Origin: Streptomyces fildesensis
Lineage (GTDB): Bacteria > Actinomycetota > Actinomycetes > Streptomycetales > Streptomycetaceae
Direction: 5' to 3'
DNA: 64,000 nt
NCBI RefSeq assembly: GCF_016107395.1
Contig: NZ_JAAIKO010000016.1
Coordinates: 1 to 64,000 of the forward strand
Each line of letters opens with the position of its first letter. Position 1 is the first letter of the stretch. Of the stretch, positions 35,763-44,217 are shown one piece after another. The notes beneath the pieces are model-generated. The model was not told the origin of the DNA. It was given only the letters and a program-made list of their open reading frames with translations, and did not search any database. The translations under genes and the position numbers were made by a program.

Positions 35763-36230
35763 ATGAAGATCGAACAGGTCCCGTGGGCGGACCCGGACGC
35801 CACCTCCCTTCGCGTCCGGCAGCGAGCGGAGATCGCCGTGCGCTACGGAACCCCGGACAGCGAACCTGGTGCGGCGCCGTCGGAAGCGGACATCGCGTCG
35901 TTCTTCGTGGCTCGCGACGACGACGGCACCGCTGTCGGGTGCGGGGGACTTCGCCATCTCGGGGACGGGGTAGGTGAGGTGAAGCGCATGTATGTTGCCC
36001 CGGCCTGGCGCGGCTCAGGTATCGCGTTGCGGATCCTCCGCGCGCTGGAGGACTGGGCGCGTGAGCGAGGCTGGACGAGCCTTCGGCTGGAGACCGGCGA
36101 TGCCTAGCCCGATGCGGTCCGCTTCTACACGCGCGCCGGCTACGAACGGATCCCGAACTTCGGTGCCTATGCAGGAACGGAGAGTTCTCTGTGCTTCGAG
36201 CGACTTCTCGAGCGTGATGACCACGCATAG
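35763..36230 (+). pseudogene. GNAT acetyltransferase interrupted by an in-frame amber codon
   Basis: A single reading frame from the ATG at 35763 to the stop at 36228-36230 encodes a 155-residue GNAT domain. EVKRMYVAPAWRGSGIALRI is the acetyl-CoA binding motif, and RFYTRAGYERIPNFGAY the C-terminal strand. TAG at 36105-36107 falls between LETGDA and PDAVRFY, where the family usually has Gln, so a single CAG-to-TAG change explains it. The truncated 114-residue product would lack the last strand pair. Confidence 0.8.
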
Positions 36231-36309
36231 GACTCACTCAACTGCGAGCAGCATCCCGATGAACTCTTCCGGTCACCGCGCTCGCGGGGAACACCGCTGA
36301 GGAGAGCTA

Positions 36310-36336
36310 ATGCCCCACCGCTGCGCCTGCTGCTGA
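36310..36336 (+). CDS. Tiny Cys-rich ORF, possible leader peptide
   Basis: ATG at 36310 with GAGGAGAG about 3-4 bases upstream encodes MPHRCACC and then TGA. Three of eight residues are Cys, two of them adjacent just before the stop. That resembles cysteine-sensing upstream ORFs reported in actinobacteria. The next gene, 156 bases on, is a Ser/Thr kinase rather than a sulfur gene, so regulation by cysteine is only a possibility. Confidence 0.3.
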   Translation: MPHRCACC

Positions 36337-36492
36337 TGTTCTTGGCCCTCCGGCCGACCGTCCGGGAGCCGTGCGGAGAACCGTCCCGGCCGTCCCGCGC
36401 GTCCCCTTCTTCACCGGGTACATCAACAGTGTCTATTCTCAGGTGAGTTACGCCGATGACCAGGCGAGAAGATCCGGGGGAGTCACGCCATC

Positions 36493-38295
36493 ATGAGCAG
36501 TGCGAACGGGGACGGACACGACGAGCGGGACGATTACCTCGACGGGGGCATCAAACCGCTCGCGGTGAGCGACCCCGCGCGGATCGGTCCGTATCTGCTG
36601 CTCGGGCGGCTCGGTGCCGGTGGCATGGGGCGGGTGTTCCTCGCACGGTCGGACAGCGGGCGGACCGTCGCGGTGAAGGTCGTGCACGAAGAGCACGTGT
36701 CCGACGAGCAGTTCAGGGCGCGGTTCCGGCGGGAGATCGACGCGGCGCGGCGGGTCGGGGAGCAGTACACGGCGCCGGTGCTCGACGCGGATCCGGACGA
36801 CAATCCGCCGTGGGTCGCCACCGGGTACGTTCCCGGGCTCTCGCTCGAACAAGTCGTACGGCGGCACGGGCCGTTGCCGGCCGCGTCCCTGCACGCCCTC
36901 ACCTTCGGGCTGCTGAAGGCACTCAAGGACATTCACGAAGCCGGGATCGTGCACCGCGACCTGAAGCCGTCCAACGTGATGCTCACCGTGGACGGCGCGA
37001 AGGTGATCGACTTCGGAATCGCCCGGGCGCTCGAAACGTCCGTCGACTCCTTGCTGACCAGTACGGGGATGGTCGTCGGCTCTCCCGGGTTCATGTCGCC
37101 GGAGCAGGTGCGCGGGCAGCGCGCCGGGGTGAAGAGCGATGTGTTCACCCTCGGGTGTGTGCTGATGTATGCGGCCACGGGGAAGCTGCCGTTCGGTCAG
37201 GGGGCCAGCAACCAGCACGCCGTGATGTTCCAGATAGTCGAGGGCGAGCCCGATCTGACGGGCGTCGAGGACGCCTCGCTGCGGGCGTTCATCGCCCTGT
37301 GTCTGATCAAGGACCCCGCCCAACGGCCCAGCGTCGACGAGCTGCTGGACGCTCCCGAGCGGACGCGTCCCCTCATCACGCTCGGCACGTGGTTGCCTGC
37401 CGCGGTGGTCGCGCATCTCGCGCAGCAGTCGGCACGGCTGCTCGACGCCGAGGCGGCGCCGCTTCGGGAGGAGCCGGTGGACCGGGCGACCGTCGGGCTG
37501 CGGCCGCAGAGCGGGACCCCCGACGTCATGCCGGCCCCAGGGGGCGCCACAACGGGGGAGCGCGAACGGCGGCCCCGTCGGCGGAGCACGCTCATCGTGC
37601 TGCCCATCGTCGCCGTTATCACCGTCGGTGGCGGCACGGCCGCGCTGCTCCATACCTACGACAGCGGCCGCGGGGCCGGAGCGGAGGCCAAGCCGCCGTC
37701 CGGCAGCGTGAGTGCTGCTCCTGCGGGCAGTAACGCACCCGGCACAGGAGGCGGTTCGCCCGCCACAGCACAGGGCGTCACGGGTGGGCAGAACGCCCAG
37801 GGGGGCGCTGGGAGTTCGGCGCCGCCGGGGGGTGGCGGCAACAGCAGTCCAACCGCCGGCGGCAGCGGGTCCGGAGGTGGGTCCGGCCCTTCGGGCCCGG
37901 GCGGCGGAGGTCCGTCCAGTACCGTCGGCTCGCCCCCCAGGCCGCCCGCGACCTCGCCGGCCACCAAGCCCGCCACCACGCCCGCCGGTTCCCGGCCGCC
38001 CGCCATGACGGGCTACAACGTCGCGTACAACAATTCCTGCGTCGGCGCGTGCAACATGCCGCTCACGGTGTCCTGGTCGGCGATCTCCCGAGCGACCCGG
38101 TACGACATCCACTACACCAACAAGGGCAGCAACTTCACCACGAAGAACGTCGACAGCGTCTTGTCCACCAGCGGCACCAAGTATGTGATCAACGGCCCGT
38201 TCTCCGGTGACGAGATCTGCGTCGCGGTACGCGCGGCCAACCAGTACGGCGCCTCCGCCTGGGCGCAGACCTGGTGCGGCACGGTGCCCTACTAA
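36493..38295 (+). CDS. Receptor-type Ser/Thr protein kinase
   Basis: A 600-residue PknB-type kinase. Gly-rich loop RLGAGGMGRV (39-48), ATP-anchoring Lys62, catalytic HRDLKPSN (154-161), DFG (173-175) and GSPGFMSPEQ complete an active kinase domain. One membrane helix spans about residues 365-386. An outer Gly/Ser/Pro-rich linker of about 120 residues leads to a C-terminal domain of about 90 residues, with paired cysteines (SCVGAC) and a fibronectin-III-like pattern (VSWSAISRATRYDIHY). It probably senses a wall or extracellular ligand and phosphorylates cytoplasmic targets. Confidence 0.95.
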   Translation: MSSANGDGHDERDDYLDGGIKPLAVSDPARIGPYLLLGRLGAGGMGRVFLARSDSGRTVAVKVVHEEHVSDEQFRARFRREIDAARRVGEQYTAPVLDADPDDNPPWVATGYVPGLSLEQVVRRHGPLPAASLHALTFGLLKALKDIHEAGIVHRDLKPSNVMLTVDGAKVIDFGIARALETSVDSLLTSTGMVVGSPGFMSPEQVRGQRAGVKSDVFTLGCVLMYAATGKLPFGQGASNQHAVMFQIVEGEPDLTGVEDASLRAFIALCLIKDPAQRPSVDELLDAPERTRPLITLGTWLPAAVVAHLAQQSARLLDAEAAPLREEPVDRATVGLRPQSGTPDVMPAPGGATTGERERRPRRRSTLIVLPIVAVITVGGGTAALLHTYDSGRGAGAEAKPPSGSVSAAPAGSNAPGTGGGSPATAQGVTGGQNAQGGAGSSAPPGGGGNSSPTAGGSGSGGGSGPSGPGGGGPSSTVGSPPRPPATSPATKPATTPAGSRPPAMTGYNVAYNNSCVGACNMPLTVSWSAISRATRYDIHYTNKGSNFTTKNVDSVLSTSGTKYVINGPFSGDEICVAVRAANQYGASAWAQTWCGTVPY

Positions 38296-38388
38296 AGCGT
38301 GCGGGTCTGCTTGTCGAAGACGGTAGGTCGGCCGCCTCGTGGGCCGGTACTGGGGCTCCCGCATGCGGGCGCGCGATAGATTGCCGCC

Positions 38389-38940
38389 ATGACTGAGCCC
38401 GGACACGTCGCTTGGCCACCTGCCCCGATCGAGACCGAGCGCCTCGTGCTCCGTGCGTCCGAGGCGCGGGACCGTGCGGCGTGCATCGAGCTGTCCGCCT
38501 CGCCGGAGGTCGGCACGTATGTCGGCGGCGCTCGGCCGCGTGATGAGCTCGAGCGCACCGTGCCCGAAGTGCCCGGGCGGCGCCCCGGCTTCTTCGTGGT
38601 CGAGCTCGGCGGGGCGATGATCGGCTACATCCAGCTGCTCGATCGGCGTGACGCGGAGCGTCCGGGTCACGTCCGTCCGGAGGGCGGCGAGGCCGAGCTG
38701 GGCTACATGTTCCTGCCCGAGGCGTGGGGGTATGGGTATGCCGCCGAGGCATGCGCAGCGGCACTCGGCTGGTTCGCCGACGCGCTTCCCGGCGAGCCGG
38801 TGGTGCTCACCACCCAGACCGCCAACGCGCGCTCGATGCGCCTCGCGGCGAAGCTGGGGTTCACCGCGGTGGAACGGTTCGAGGAATGGGGTGCCGAGCA
38901 GTTGTTCGGCGTGTGGTCACCGGTCACACCGTCCGGTTGA
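38389..38940 (+). CDS. GNAT N-acetyltransferase, RimJ/RimL type
   Basis: A 183-residue acetyltransferase. IETERLVLRASEARD opens the domain, ELGYMFLPEAWGYGYAAEA is the acetyl-CoA motif, and ANARSMRLAAKLGFTAVERF is the C-terminal motif. This subgroup acetylates protein N-termini, amino acids or drugs; the substrate cannot be told. It stands 93 bases after the kinase on the same strand, and a shared transcript is possible but not shown. Confidence 0.88.
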   Translation: MTEPGHVAWPPAPIETERLVLRASEARDRAACIELSASPEVGTYVGGARPRDELERTVPEVPGRRPGFFVVELGGAMIGYIQLLDRRDAERPGHVRPEGGEAELGYMFLPEAWGYGYAAEACAAALGWFADALPGEPVVLTTQTANARSMRLAAKLGFTAVERFEEWGAEQLFGVWSPVTPSG

Positions 38941-39092
38941 GTCCGGGCGCGACAGCGCGGATCCACGTGGCCACCTGGGTGTCGACCGGCGCCAACAGCC
39001 GTGCTTCGTCGCGCAGACTGCCGTAGCCACTACGGAAGAGCGGACAGAACCTCGCAGAGCGCGCGCTACCGCCTAAGGAGAGGCCATGTAGT

Positions 39093-39359
39093 TCAGAACA
39101 GGCCCACCTCGGCCACGGGGGTCTCGTGATGTCCCATTCCGTATCCGTACACCTGCACGGCGCCGTGCTCCACCTCTGTCCACGTCAAGCCCTCGGCCTG
39201 CGTGGGCATCTGGCCGGCCGCCCGCATCCTCAGCATGCGTGCCTTGGCCTCTTCGGCGAGCCCCATCGGATCGTCCGAGTCGTGATCGCTGTCGGTCCAG
39301 CCTCGGGCCAACTGGCCCTCGGTCCAGTACAGCAAGATCCGCGTCTCGTAGTGCTTCAT
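39093..39359 (-). CDS. Hypothetical protein, 88 aa
   Basis: A soluble product beginning MKHYETRILLYWTEGQLARG, with a Trp/Asp-rich centre and a C-terminus of YGYGMGHHETPVAEVGLF. Codon bias supports a real gene. No family is recognised. The ATG at 39359 is preferred to an upstream start because GAGGTAC lies just ahead of it. Confidence 0.6.
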   Translation of the reverse strand: MKHYETRILLYWTEGQLARGWTDSDHDSDDPMGLAEEAKARMLRMRAAGQMPTQAEGLTWTEVEHGAVQVYGYGMGHHETPVAEVGLF

Positions 39360-39686
39360 GGCGTACCTCCACCTCAACGGTGCTCCATCGACTACTGCTG
39401 CGCACGTCCAGGAAGCTTCCGGGTTTGTCTCAGGGTCCCGCAGGCAGGGCCCTGAGGTGATTCAGCTGACGGTGGCCTTTGCGGCATTCGGGGGCGACGG
39501 GGTGCTGGTCGGTCTCCTTTCCGATCCCGGCGAGCTCGTCGGTGGACATGTTGAGCTCTGCCGTCAGGCGGCCTCCGGAGTCTTCCAGCGGTAGACCCCT
39601 CCGCGCCAGGCATCGACGGTCACAGCGCCTCCTCCTCGTCCTGCTGATCCGTCAGAGAATCTCCTCCTGCCATGCAGAGCCGGCGG
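39360..39686 (-). other. Gap with a possible 39-codon minus-strand ORF
   Basis: No established gene. On the minus strand an ATG at 39549 opens a 39-codon frame (MSTDELAGIGKET... ending LRALPAGP) that stops at 39430 and has good third-base bias but only a weak ribosome site. The stretch upstream (about 39560-39625) encodes a tail-like DAWRGGVYRWKTPEAA. Both may be remnants. Confidence 0.25.
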
Positions 39687-40430
39687 CTATGTACGCGGTT
39701 TACGCGAGCGGGCCATGGCCGCGACAATCCGGCGCGGCAGATGCCGGACTGCCTGGTCGTACAACTTGAAGTGCCAACCGGCGATGCTGACGGGCGCGCC
39801 CCGCCGCAGGTCCTTCATCGCTTCTTCCACTACTTGGTCCACCTCGAGCCAGAGCCAGTCGGCGACCGGAATGCCCGCCGCGCCCGGGGTCCGGGTGAAC
39901 CCGGGAACGACTGCGAGGACGCGTATGCCTTGGTCCTTGAAGTCGAAGCGGAGGGATTCACTGAAACGGATCAACCAGGCTTTGGCCGCTCCGTAAGTGC
40001 CGGTGGGCAGGAGACCAGCAACGGATGCGATGTTGAGGATCACGCCGTGGCGGCGTTCGGCCATCCCGGGGATCGCAGCCTGGGTGAGCCGAAGCGGGAC
40101 TCGGATCAGGAGGTCGATCATCCGCTCTTCGTCCGCGAGCGGGCTGCGCGGGTACGGTGCCGGGAGTGCGTGGCCGGCGTTGTTCACCAGGATGTCGATG
40201 GTGCTGTTCCGCAGTCGGTCCTCGACCCGGGCGCAACCTTCCACGGTGGTCAGGTCGGCCTCGATGGTGTCGACGCACACGCCGTAGCGGGTGTGGAGGT
40301 CGGCGGCGACGGCGTCCAGGCGCTCCTTGCCGCGGGCGACCAGTACGAGGTCGTGCCCGTCAGCGGCAAATCGCCGGGCGAATCCCGCCCCGATGCCGTA
40401 GGTGCCGCCGGTGATCAGAACTGTGGTCAT
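39687..40430 (-). CDS. SDR family oxidoreductase
   Basis: A 247-residue classical short-chain dehydrogenase. TGGTYGIG is the cofactor loop, DILVNNAGHA the NNAG motif, and the serine of NIASVAG precedes the catalytic YGAAK. The C-terminus (SIAGWHFKLYDQAVRHLPRR) resembles the DltE/long-chain acyl type. The substrate is unknown. It lies 97 bases downstream of a flavin-enzyme remnant on the same strand, with a weak ribosome site. Confidence 0.9.
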   Translation of the reverse strand: MTTVLITGGTYGIGAGFARRFAADGHDLVLVARGKERLDAVAADLHTRYGVCVDTIEADLTTVEGCARVEDRLRNSTIDILVNNAGHALPAPYPRSPLADEERMIDLLIRVPLRLTQAAIPGMAERRHGVILNIASVAGLLPTGTYGAAKAWLIRFSESLRFDFKDQGIRVLAVVPGFTRTPGAAGIPVADWLWLEVDQVVEEAMKDLRRGAPVSIAGWHFKLYDQAVRHLPRRIVAAMARSRKPRT

Positions 40431-40527
40431 GTCGTGCGCTTTCTGCGTCGGTGGTCGCCGGCCGTGTGGCCCCAGGTGATTGCGCTGGCTTGCTGGGCGG
40501 CCGGTTGCCTGGTCGGATCGGCTGTCT

Positions 40528-40917
40528 TCAGCCAGGTTGGAAGAATGCGAGCATTTTCTGGCCGGCGTCCGGCGACTCCAGGACTTCCTGGATGTGCGCG
40601 GACTGCCGGCCGGCGGCGCTGGTGCGTTCGAGCGGGGCGTCGTCGGGCGTGTGCTCCTGCAGCAGCAGGGTGCCGTCCGGCTCGAGAAGTTGCAGGTCCT
40701 GGCCTTCACGACGGGCAATCGCGTGGAACCGGTCGAGCAGGCCGGCCTCGCGCAACGCCCGCTGCCCGGTCCCGGAGTGCAGATCAAGCATGCCACCCTG
40801 ACCGCGCGCGCCACGCGACGATTCCCGTTCGTACACCACGGCGTCGATGCCGTTCATGTGCAGCACACGAGCAAGGGCCAGGCCGCCCAAGCCGGCGCCA
40901 ACGCTGCTGATGGTCAT
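40528..40917 (-). pseudogene. FAD-dependent monooxygenase remnant
   Basis: The first 95 residues match the N-terminus of TetX/PHBH-type flavin monooxygenases: SVGAGLGGLALARVLHMNGI (dinucleotide fold), VVYERE, then QGGMLDLHSGTGQRAL. Full-length proteins have about 380 residues. After DDAPLER the sequence switches to an unrelated tail of about 30 residues (SAHIQEVLESPDAGQKMLAF) and stops. The tail reads like the end of a different protein, so this may be an in-frame fusion of two remnants. No activity is expected. Confidence 0.7.
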
Positions 40918-40994
40918 GGGGGCCTCCGAATCACCGCACCCCGGGCTGTCCTTGCTCGTCCCGACGACAGGTTCTCGCCCGCTGATCGGCCGGC

Positions 40995-41963
40995 TCACCG
41001 GCGGAGCCGGGGTGCGAGGACCGCGCGTACGACCTTGGCCACGTTGCCCGCGGCGGATCCGTCCTCTTCGGGTTCCGGTTCCAGCACACGTTGGACCTGC
41101 AGCAGCAGTTGGTTGGCCGACCGCCAGAGCGGGACGAACATGCCGGCCACCGGCCCGACGCCCTGGATCGGGCCGTTGGCCAGCTCGGTGACCTTCTTGG
41201 CGAGCGTGACGGTTGTCGGGTCCCGCAGGATCACGTGCACCTCATCGTCGACCAGCCGGATCTCCATCGTGCGCGCGGCGGCTTCCTCCGGGTTCGCGTC
41301 CGTGGTCGTCTCCGGATCCAGTGCGTCGATCTTGGCGGCGACCGCCTTCGGGTCGACTCCGAGTTCGCGCAGCACCTTGGCCGCCATGCTGTTCTCCGCG
41401 CGCAGCATCGCCTCCAACAGGTGATGGCTGCCGACCGGTGCGCCACCGGCCAGCGCGCCGGCGGCGGACAGGGTGTCCTCGGTGGCAGATGTGCCGGCAG
41501 GCCAGGGGCCGGCCGTGACGTCCTGCGATCCCTCCGACGACGCCAGCACGGCGGCACGGATCTTGCTGATCGGATTGATCCGCTCGGCAAGGATTTTCGC
41601 GCCGACGCCCTCACCTTCGCTGACCAGGGCAAGGAGGATGTGTTCCGTCCCGATGTTGGTGTGGTGCAGCTGCTGCGCCTCGCGGAGGGCGAGTTCGAGT
41701 GTCTTCTTCGCTTGCGGAGCGAAGGGGATATGGCCGCTCAGCTCCTGCGTGCCGGGCTTGACCACCGCGGCGATATCGGCCTGCGCCGTCTGCTTGTTGT
41801 ATCCGAGCCGGTGCAGGACTTTCGCCGCCGTGCTGTCGGGCGCGTCGAGCAGCCCCAACAGGATGTGCTCCGTGCCGATGTGGTTGTGCCTGAGCAGCCT
41901 CGCCTCCTCCTGAGCCGTGACGACCACCTTGCGGGCTTCCGGAGTGAACCTTTCAAATGGCAT
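40995..41963 (-). CDS. Orphan Clp N-domain (ClpC-like) protein without ATPase
   Basis: A 322-residue protein. Residues 1-150 are a double Clp N-terminal repeat (RFTPEARKVVVTAQEEARLL and HIGTEHILLGLLD, repeated with NIGTEHILLALVSEGEG). A third, partial Clp-N-like unit follows (GSHHLLEAMLRAENSMAAKV). The C-terminal 110 residues form a different, beta/helical region. There is no Walker motif, so it cannot unfold proteins alone. It may act as an adaptor or sensor that binds ClpC substrates. It is divergent from a small HTH gene across an 11-bp inverted repeat. Confidence 0.88.
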   Translation of the reverse strand: MPFERFTPEARKVVVTAQEEARLLRHNHIGTEHILLGLLDAPDSTAAKVLHRLGYNKQTAQADIAAVVKPGTQELSGHIPFAPQAKKTLELALREAQQLHHTNIGTEHILLALVSEGEGVGAKILAERINPISKIRAAVLASSEGSQDVTAGPWPAGTSATEDTLSAAGALAGGAPVGSHHLLEAMLRAENSMAAKVLRELGVDPKAVAAKIDALDPETTTDANPEEAAARTMEIRLVDDEVHVILRDPTTVTLAKKVTELANGPIQGVGPVAGMFVPLWRSANQLLLQVQRVLEPEPEEDGSAAGNVAKVVRAVLAPRLRR

Positions 41964-41978
41964 GGTTCCATGGTCTCA

Positions 41979-42008
41979 ACCCTGTCAATACACTGCTATT
42001 GACAGGGT
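41979..42008. promoter_or_regulatory. Inverted-repeat operator between Clp-N gene and HTH gene
   Basis: Perfect 11-base arms ACCCTGTCAAT and ATTGACAGGGT with an 8-base spacer, 15 bases upstream of the Clp-N ATG and 23 upstream of the HTH ATG. TTGACA inside the right arm could be a -35. The adjacent HTH protein is the likely ligand. Confidence 0.7.
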
Positions 42009-42031
42009 AACTGTGTTGAAGGGAGGGTGTG

Positions 42032-42391
42032 ATGGAGTCACCGTCGGACTGGGAGGACCGGCTCGCGCGCTGGCAGAACGAGCTCGAGCTGTTCGAGCAT
42101 CTGGATGAGACACCCTGGGTCACGCTGGGCAAGGCGGAGGCTGAGACCGGCGTTTCCCGCTCGGCCCTGCGGTCCTGGTACCGCAACGGCGAGATCCAGT
42201 CCCGGTTGGCGGACGGCCCGAACGGGCCACAGCGCCTGGTCCAGTTGGACGCGGTGATCGAGCGCGCCGCCGCGTCACCGCGCATTCAGCGCAGGGCGGA
42301 ACGGGAGGTCAGCCTGGAAGCACAGGTCGCCCTGCTACGACACCGGGTTGACCAACTTGAGCTGCGGCTGGCCGCGCTGGAGCGGAAGTGA
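42032..42391 (+). CDS. Small HTH (MerR-like) regulator with coiled-coil tail
   Basis: A 119-residue protein. The HTH segment WVTLGKAEAETGVSRSALRS and the wing WYRNGEIQSRLADGPNGPQR (about 30-70) resemble MerR-type binding domains. The C-terminus is a short coiled coil (AQVALLRHRVDQLELRLAAL) for dimerisation, without an effector domain. The ATG at 42032 has GGGAGG 5 bases upstream. It probably regulates itself and the divergent Clp-N gene through the repeat at 41979-42008. Confidence 0.8.
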   Translation: MESPSDWEDRLARWQNELELFEHLDETPWVTLGKAEAETGVSRSALRSWYRNGEIQSRLADGPNGPQRLVQLDAVIERAAASPRIQRRAEREVSLEAQVALLRHRVDQLELRLAALERK

Positions 42392-42509
42392 CCGACGCGA
42401 GCAGTACCGTGCCATCGGCGCGGAGCGGTCGACCCAGGTCAAGGGCGCAGACCCTGTTCCCTTCGCTGGGTGCCGCCGCGTAGCCGACAACCGGTGCGGC
42501 CGGGGCCCG

Positions 42510-43046
42510 TCACATCGGGAGGGAGAACAGCCGCACTGGCTCCGGAGGCCAGTACGCGTTGTCGCGCAGGGCGATCACCATGGTCCGCAGTGGCATGGTC
42601 ACCAAGCGGGTGTCGGGTTGTTCGACAAGGACGTCCCTGTCGAGCGGGTGCCATCCCAGGCGCTGGTACAGCGGCATGAGAGGGGGCCGGCAGAACAGGA
42701 GAGCGTGCTGTGGACCCATCGTGCGTGCGTGGTCGAGTGCCGCTGCGAGCACGAGCCGGGCGAGCCCCTGGCCTTGCATGTGGGGTGCTACGGCCACCCC
42801 GCCGACGCCCACCACCTCTGTCTTCGTGTCGCCGATCGCAACCGGCAGCCGTAGCAAGCCGGCGTGTGCCACCAGCCGGTCGCGGTGTCTGATGCCGAAG
42901 TGTTCTTCCTTGGGCAGCCAGGTCAAACCGGTCGCGGCAACACCGAAGGGATCATCGCCGGCGCCGAGGATCTCGTCCTGCTCGGTCCTCGTGTACCGAG
43001 GGAGCCGCACTACAGCCGGTTCTCCAGAGAATTGGTTCTCAGACAT
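42510..43046 (-). CDS. GNAT N-acetyltransferase
   Basis: A 178-residue acetyltransferase. The acetyl-CoA motif is VAVAPHMQGQGLARLVLAAA and PLYQRLGWHPL is the C-terminal strand, resembling the aminoglycoside 2'-N-acetyltransferase/NodA side of the family. The substrate is unknown. Start at 43046; a GGAGGAGAG lies somewhat far (about 15 bases) upstream, so the exact start is not certain. Confidence 0.85.
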   Translation of the reverse strand: MSENQFSGEPAVVRLPRYTRTEQDEILGAGDDPFGVAATGLTWLPKEEHFGIRHRDRLVAHAGLLRLPVAIGDTKTEVVGVGGVAVAPHMQGQGLARLVLAAALDHARTMGPQHALLFCRPPLMPLYQRLGWHPLDRDVLVEQPDTRLVTMPLRTMVIALRDNAYWPPEPVRLFSLPM

Positions 43047-43149
43047 CCCCACATGATGATCTCTCCTCCGGGGACTGGCCAAGCGATTGCTCAGCCGATC
43101 ATCGAGAAGGGGCCATGGATTCCCGGTAGCACAGGCGATCCGCGGCGGG

Positions 43150-44118
43150 TCAGGCAGGCAAGGGTCGCGCGTCCGCATCCGTGTCGCTGTCCGGAGGTAC
43201 CGGATTGTCGGCAGCCAGGGAGCGGATGCGGGGTATCGGCGAGGGCAGCAGCCACAACAGCGACAGCGCTCCGCCGACGGCACCGATGAGGAGGGTCGCC
43301 CGGAGGCCGATGAGCGTAGCGAGGAGGCCACCGAGGACGGCGCCCACAGGACGCAACCCGTAATTGATCGTGCTGTACGCGCCGGCCACGCGACTGCGCA
43401 TGCCATCGGGGATCACGGTCGCCTGAAGCGAGTTGAGGTTGACGTCGAAGAGCATGACGCCGACGCCGGAGAGGAACTCGGTCAGGGCCAAGGCTCCGGC
43501 GCGGGACCAGAGGGGGCCGCCCGCGGCAGCGGCGATGGCGATCGGCGCCGGGAACAACACAGCGCCCACGACGATGCTGCGCCCCACGCCGAGCCTTCGC
43601 GCGACCTTCGGGGCGATCACCGCGCCCAGGAGCGAGCCGGTGGCGCCGATCCCGAACGCCATGCCGATGACTCCCGCGGTCAGTCCGAGGTTCCGGTTGG
43701 CGAACAGCACGATCAGTCCGCTGCCCGCGACAAAGGTGAAGAAGTTGACGGTCGCCGCGCACCCGAGGCTTGCCCGGAGTACTGGGTGACGGACAACGAA
43801 TACCAGCCCCTCCCTGGCACGCCGTAGCAGCGGGGGTGTCGCTCGGTCAGGGGCGGCCGCCGGTTCGTCGGTGGAACCCCGACCGACCAGAATCGCGGAC
43901 GCCAGGAACGTCAGGGCGTCGACGACGACGGCGACGGGAGCGGTGAGCGCCTGGACCAGAGCGCCACCGATCGCCGGGCCGGCGACGTATGACGCGGAAC
44001 GGCTCGCACTGAGCTTGCTGTTCGCGTCGAGGTAGGACGAGCGGGGCACCAGGTGGGCGAAGAACGGCGGATAGGCGGTGTTGAACAGCACCCCTGCTGC
44101 GCCGGTCAGTAGCGCCAC
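43150..44118 (-). pseudogene. MFS transporter, N-terminally truncated
   Basis: A 322-residue product matching residues from about helix 4 onward of 12-helix drug-efflux MFS proteins (AAGVLFNTAYPPFFAHLVPR, then ASYVAGPAIGGALVQAL and the later helices). Members have about 420 residues. An in-frame stop lies only a few codons upstream of the GTG at 44118, and no missing N-terminal helices are found further up. Transport activity is unlikely. Confidence 0.75.
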
Positions 44119-44217
44119 GGCGTGCGATCAGCGTTGGCCGCCGCCTGCTGACGTCCCGGCCGGTTGTCCACAACAAGCAGCGGAGCACTGTCAGTGGCGG
44201 GTGGCAGCATCGGGCGC

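Noticed and set aside
23389..36107. Two in-frame TAG codons (23389-23391 and 36105-36107) as a sign of amber recoding
   Set aside because: Many genes here use TAG as a normal stop, the first gene also has a frame change, and no suppressor tRNA or pyrrolysine gene is visible.
36448..38670. Minus-strand frame of about 740 codons opposite the kinase
   Set aside because: Shadow of high-GC coding DNA; the plus strand has complete kinase motifs.
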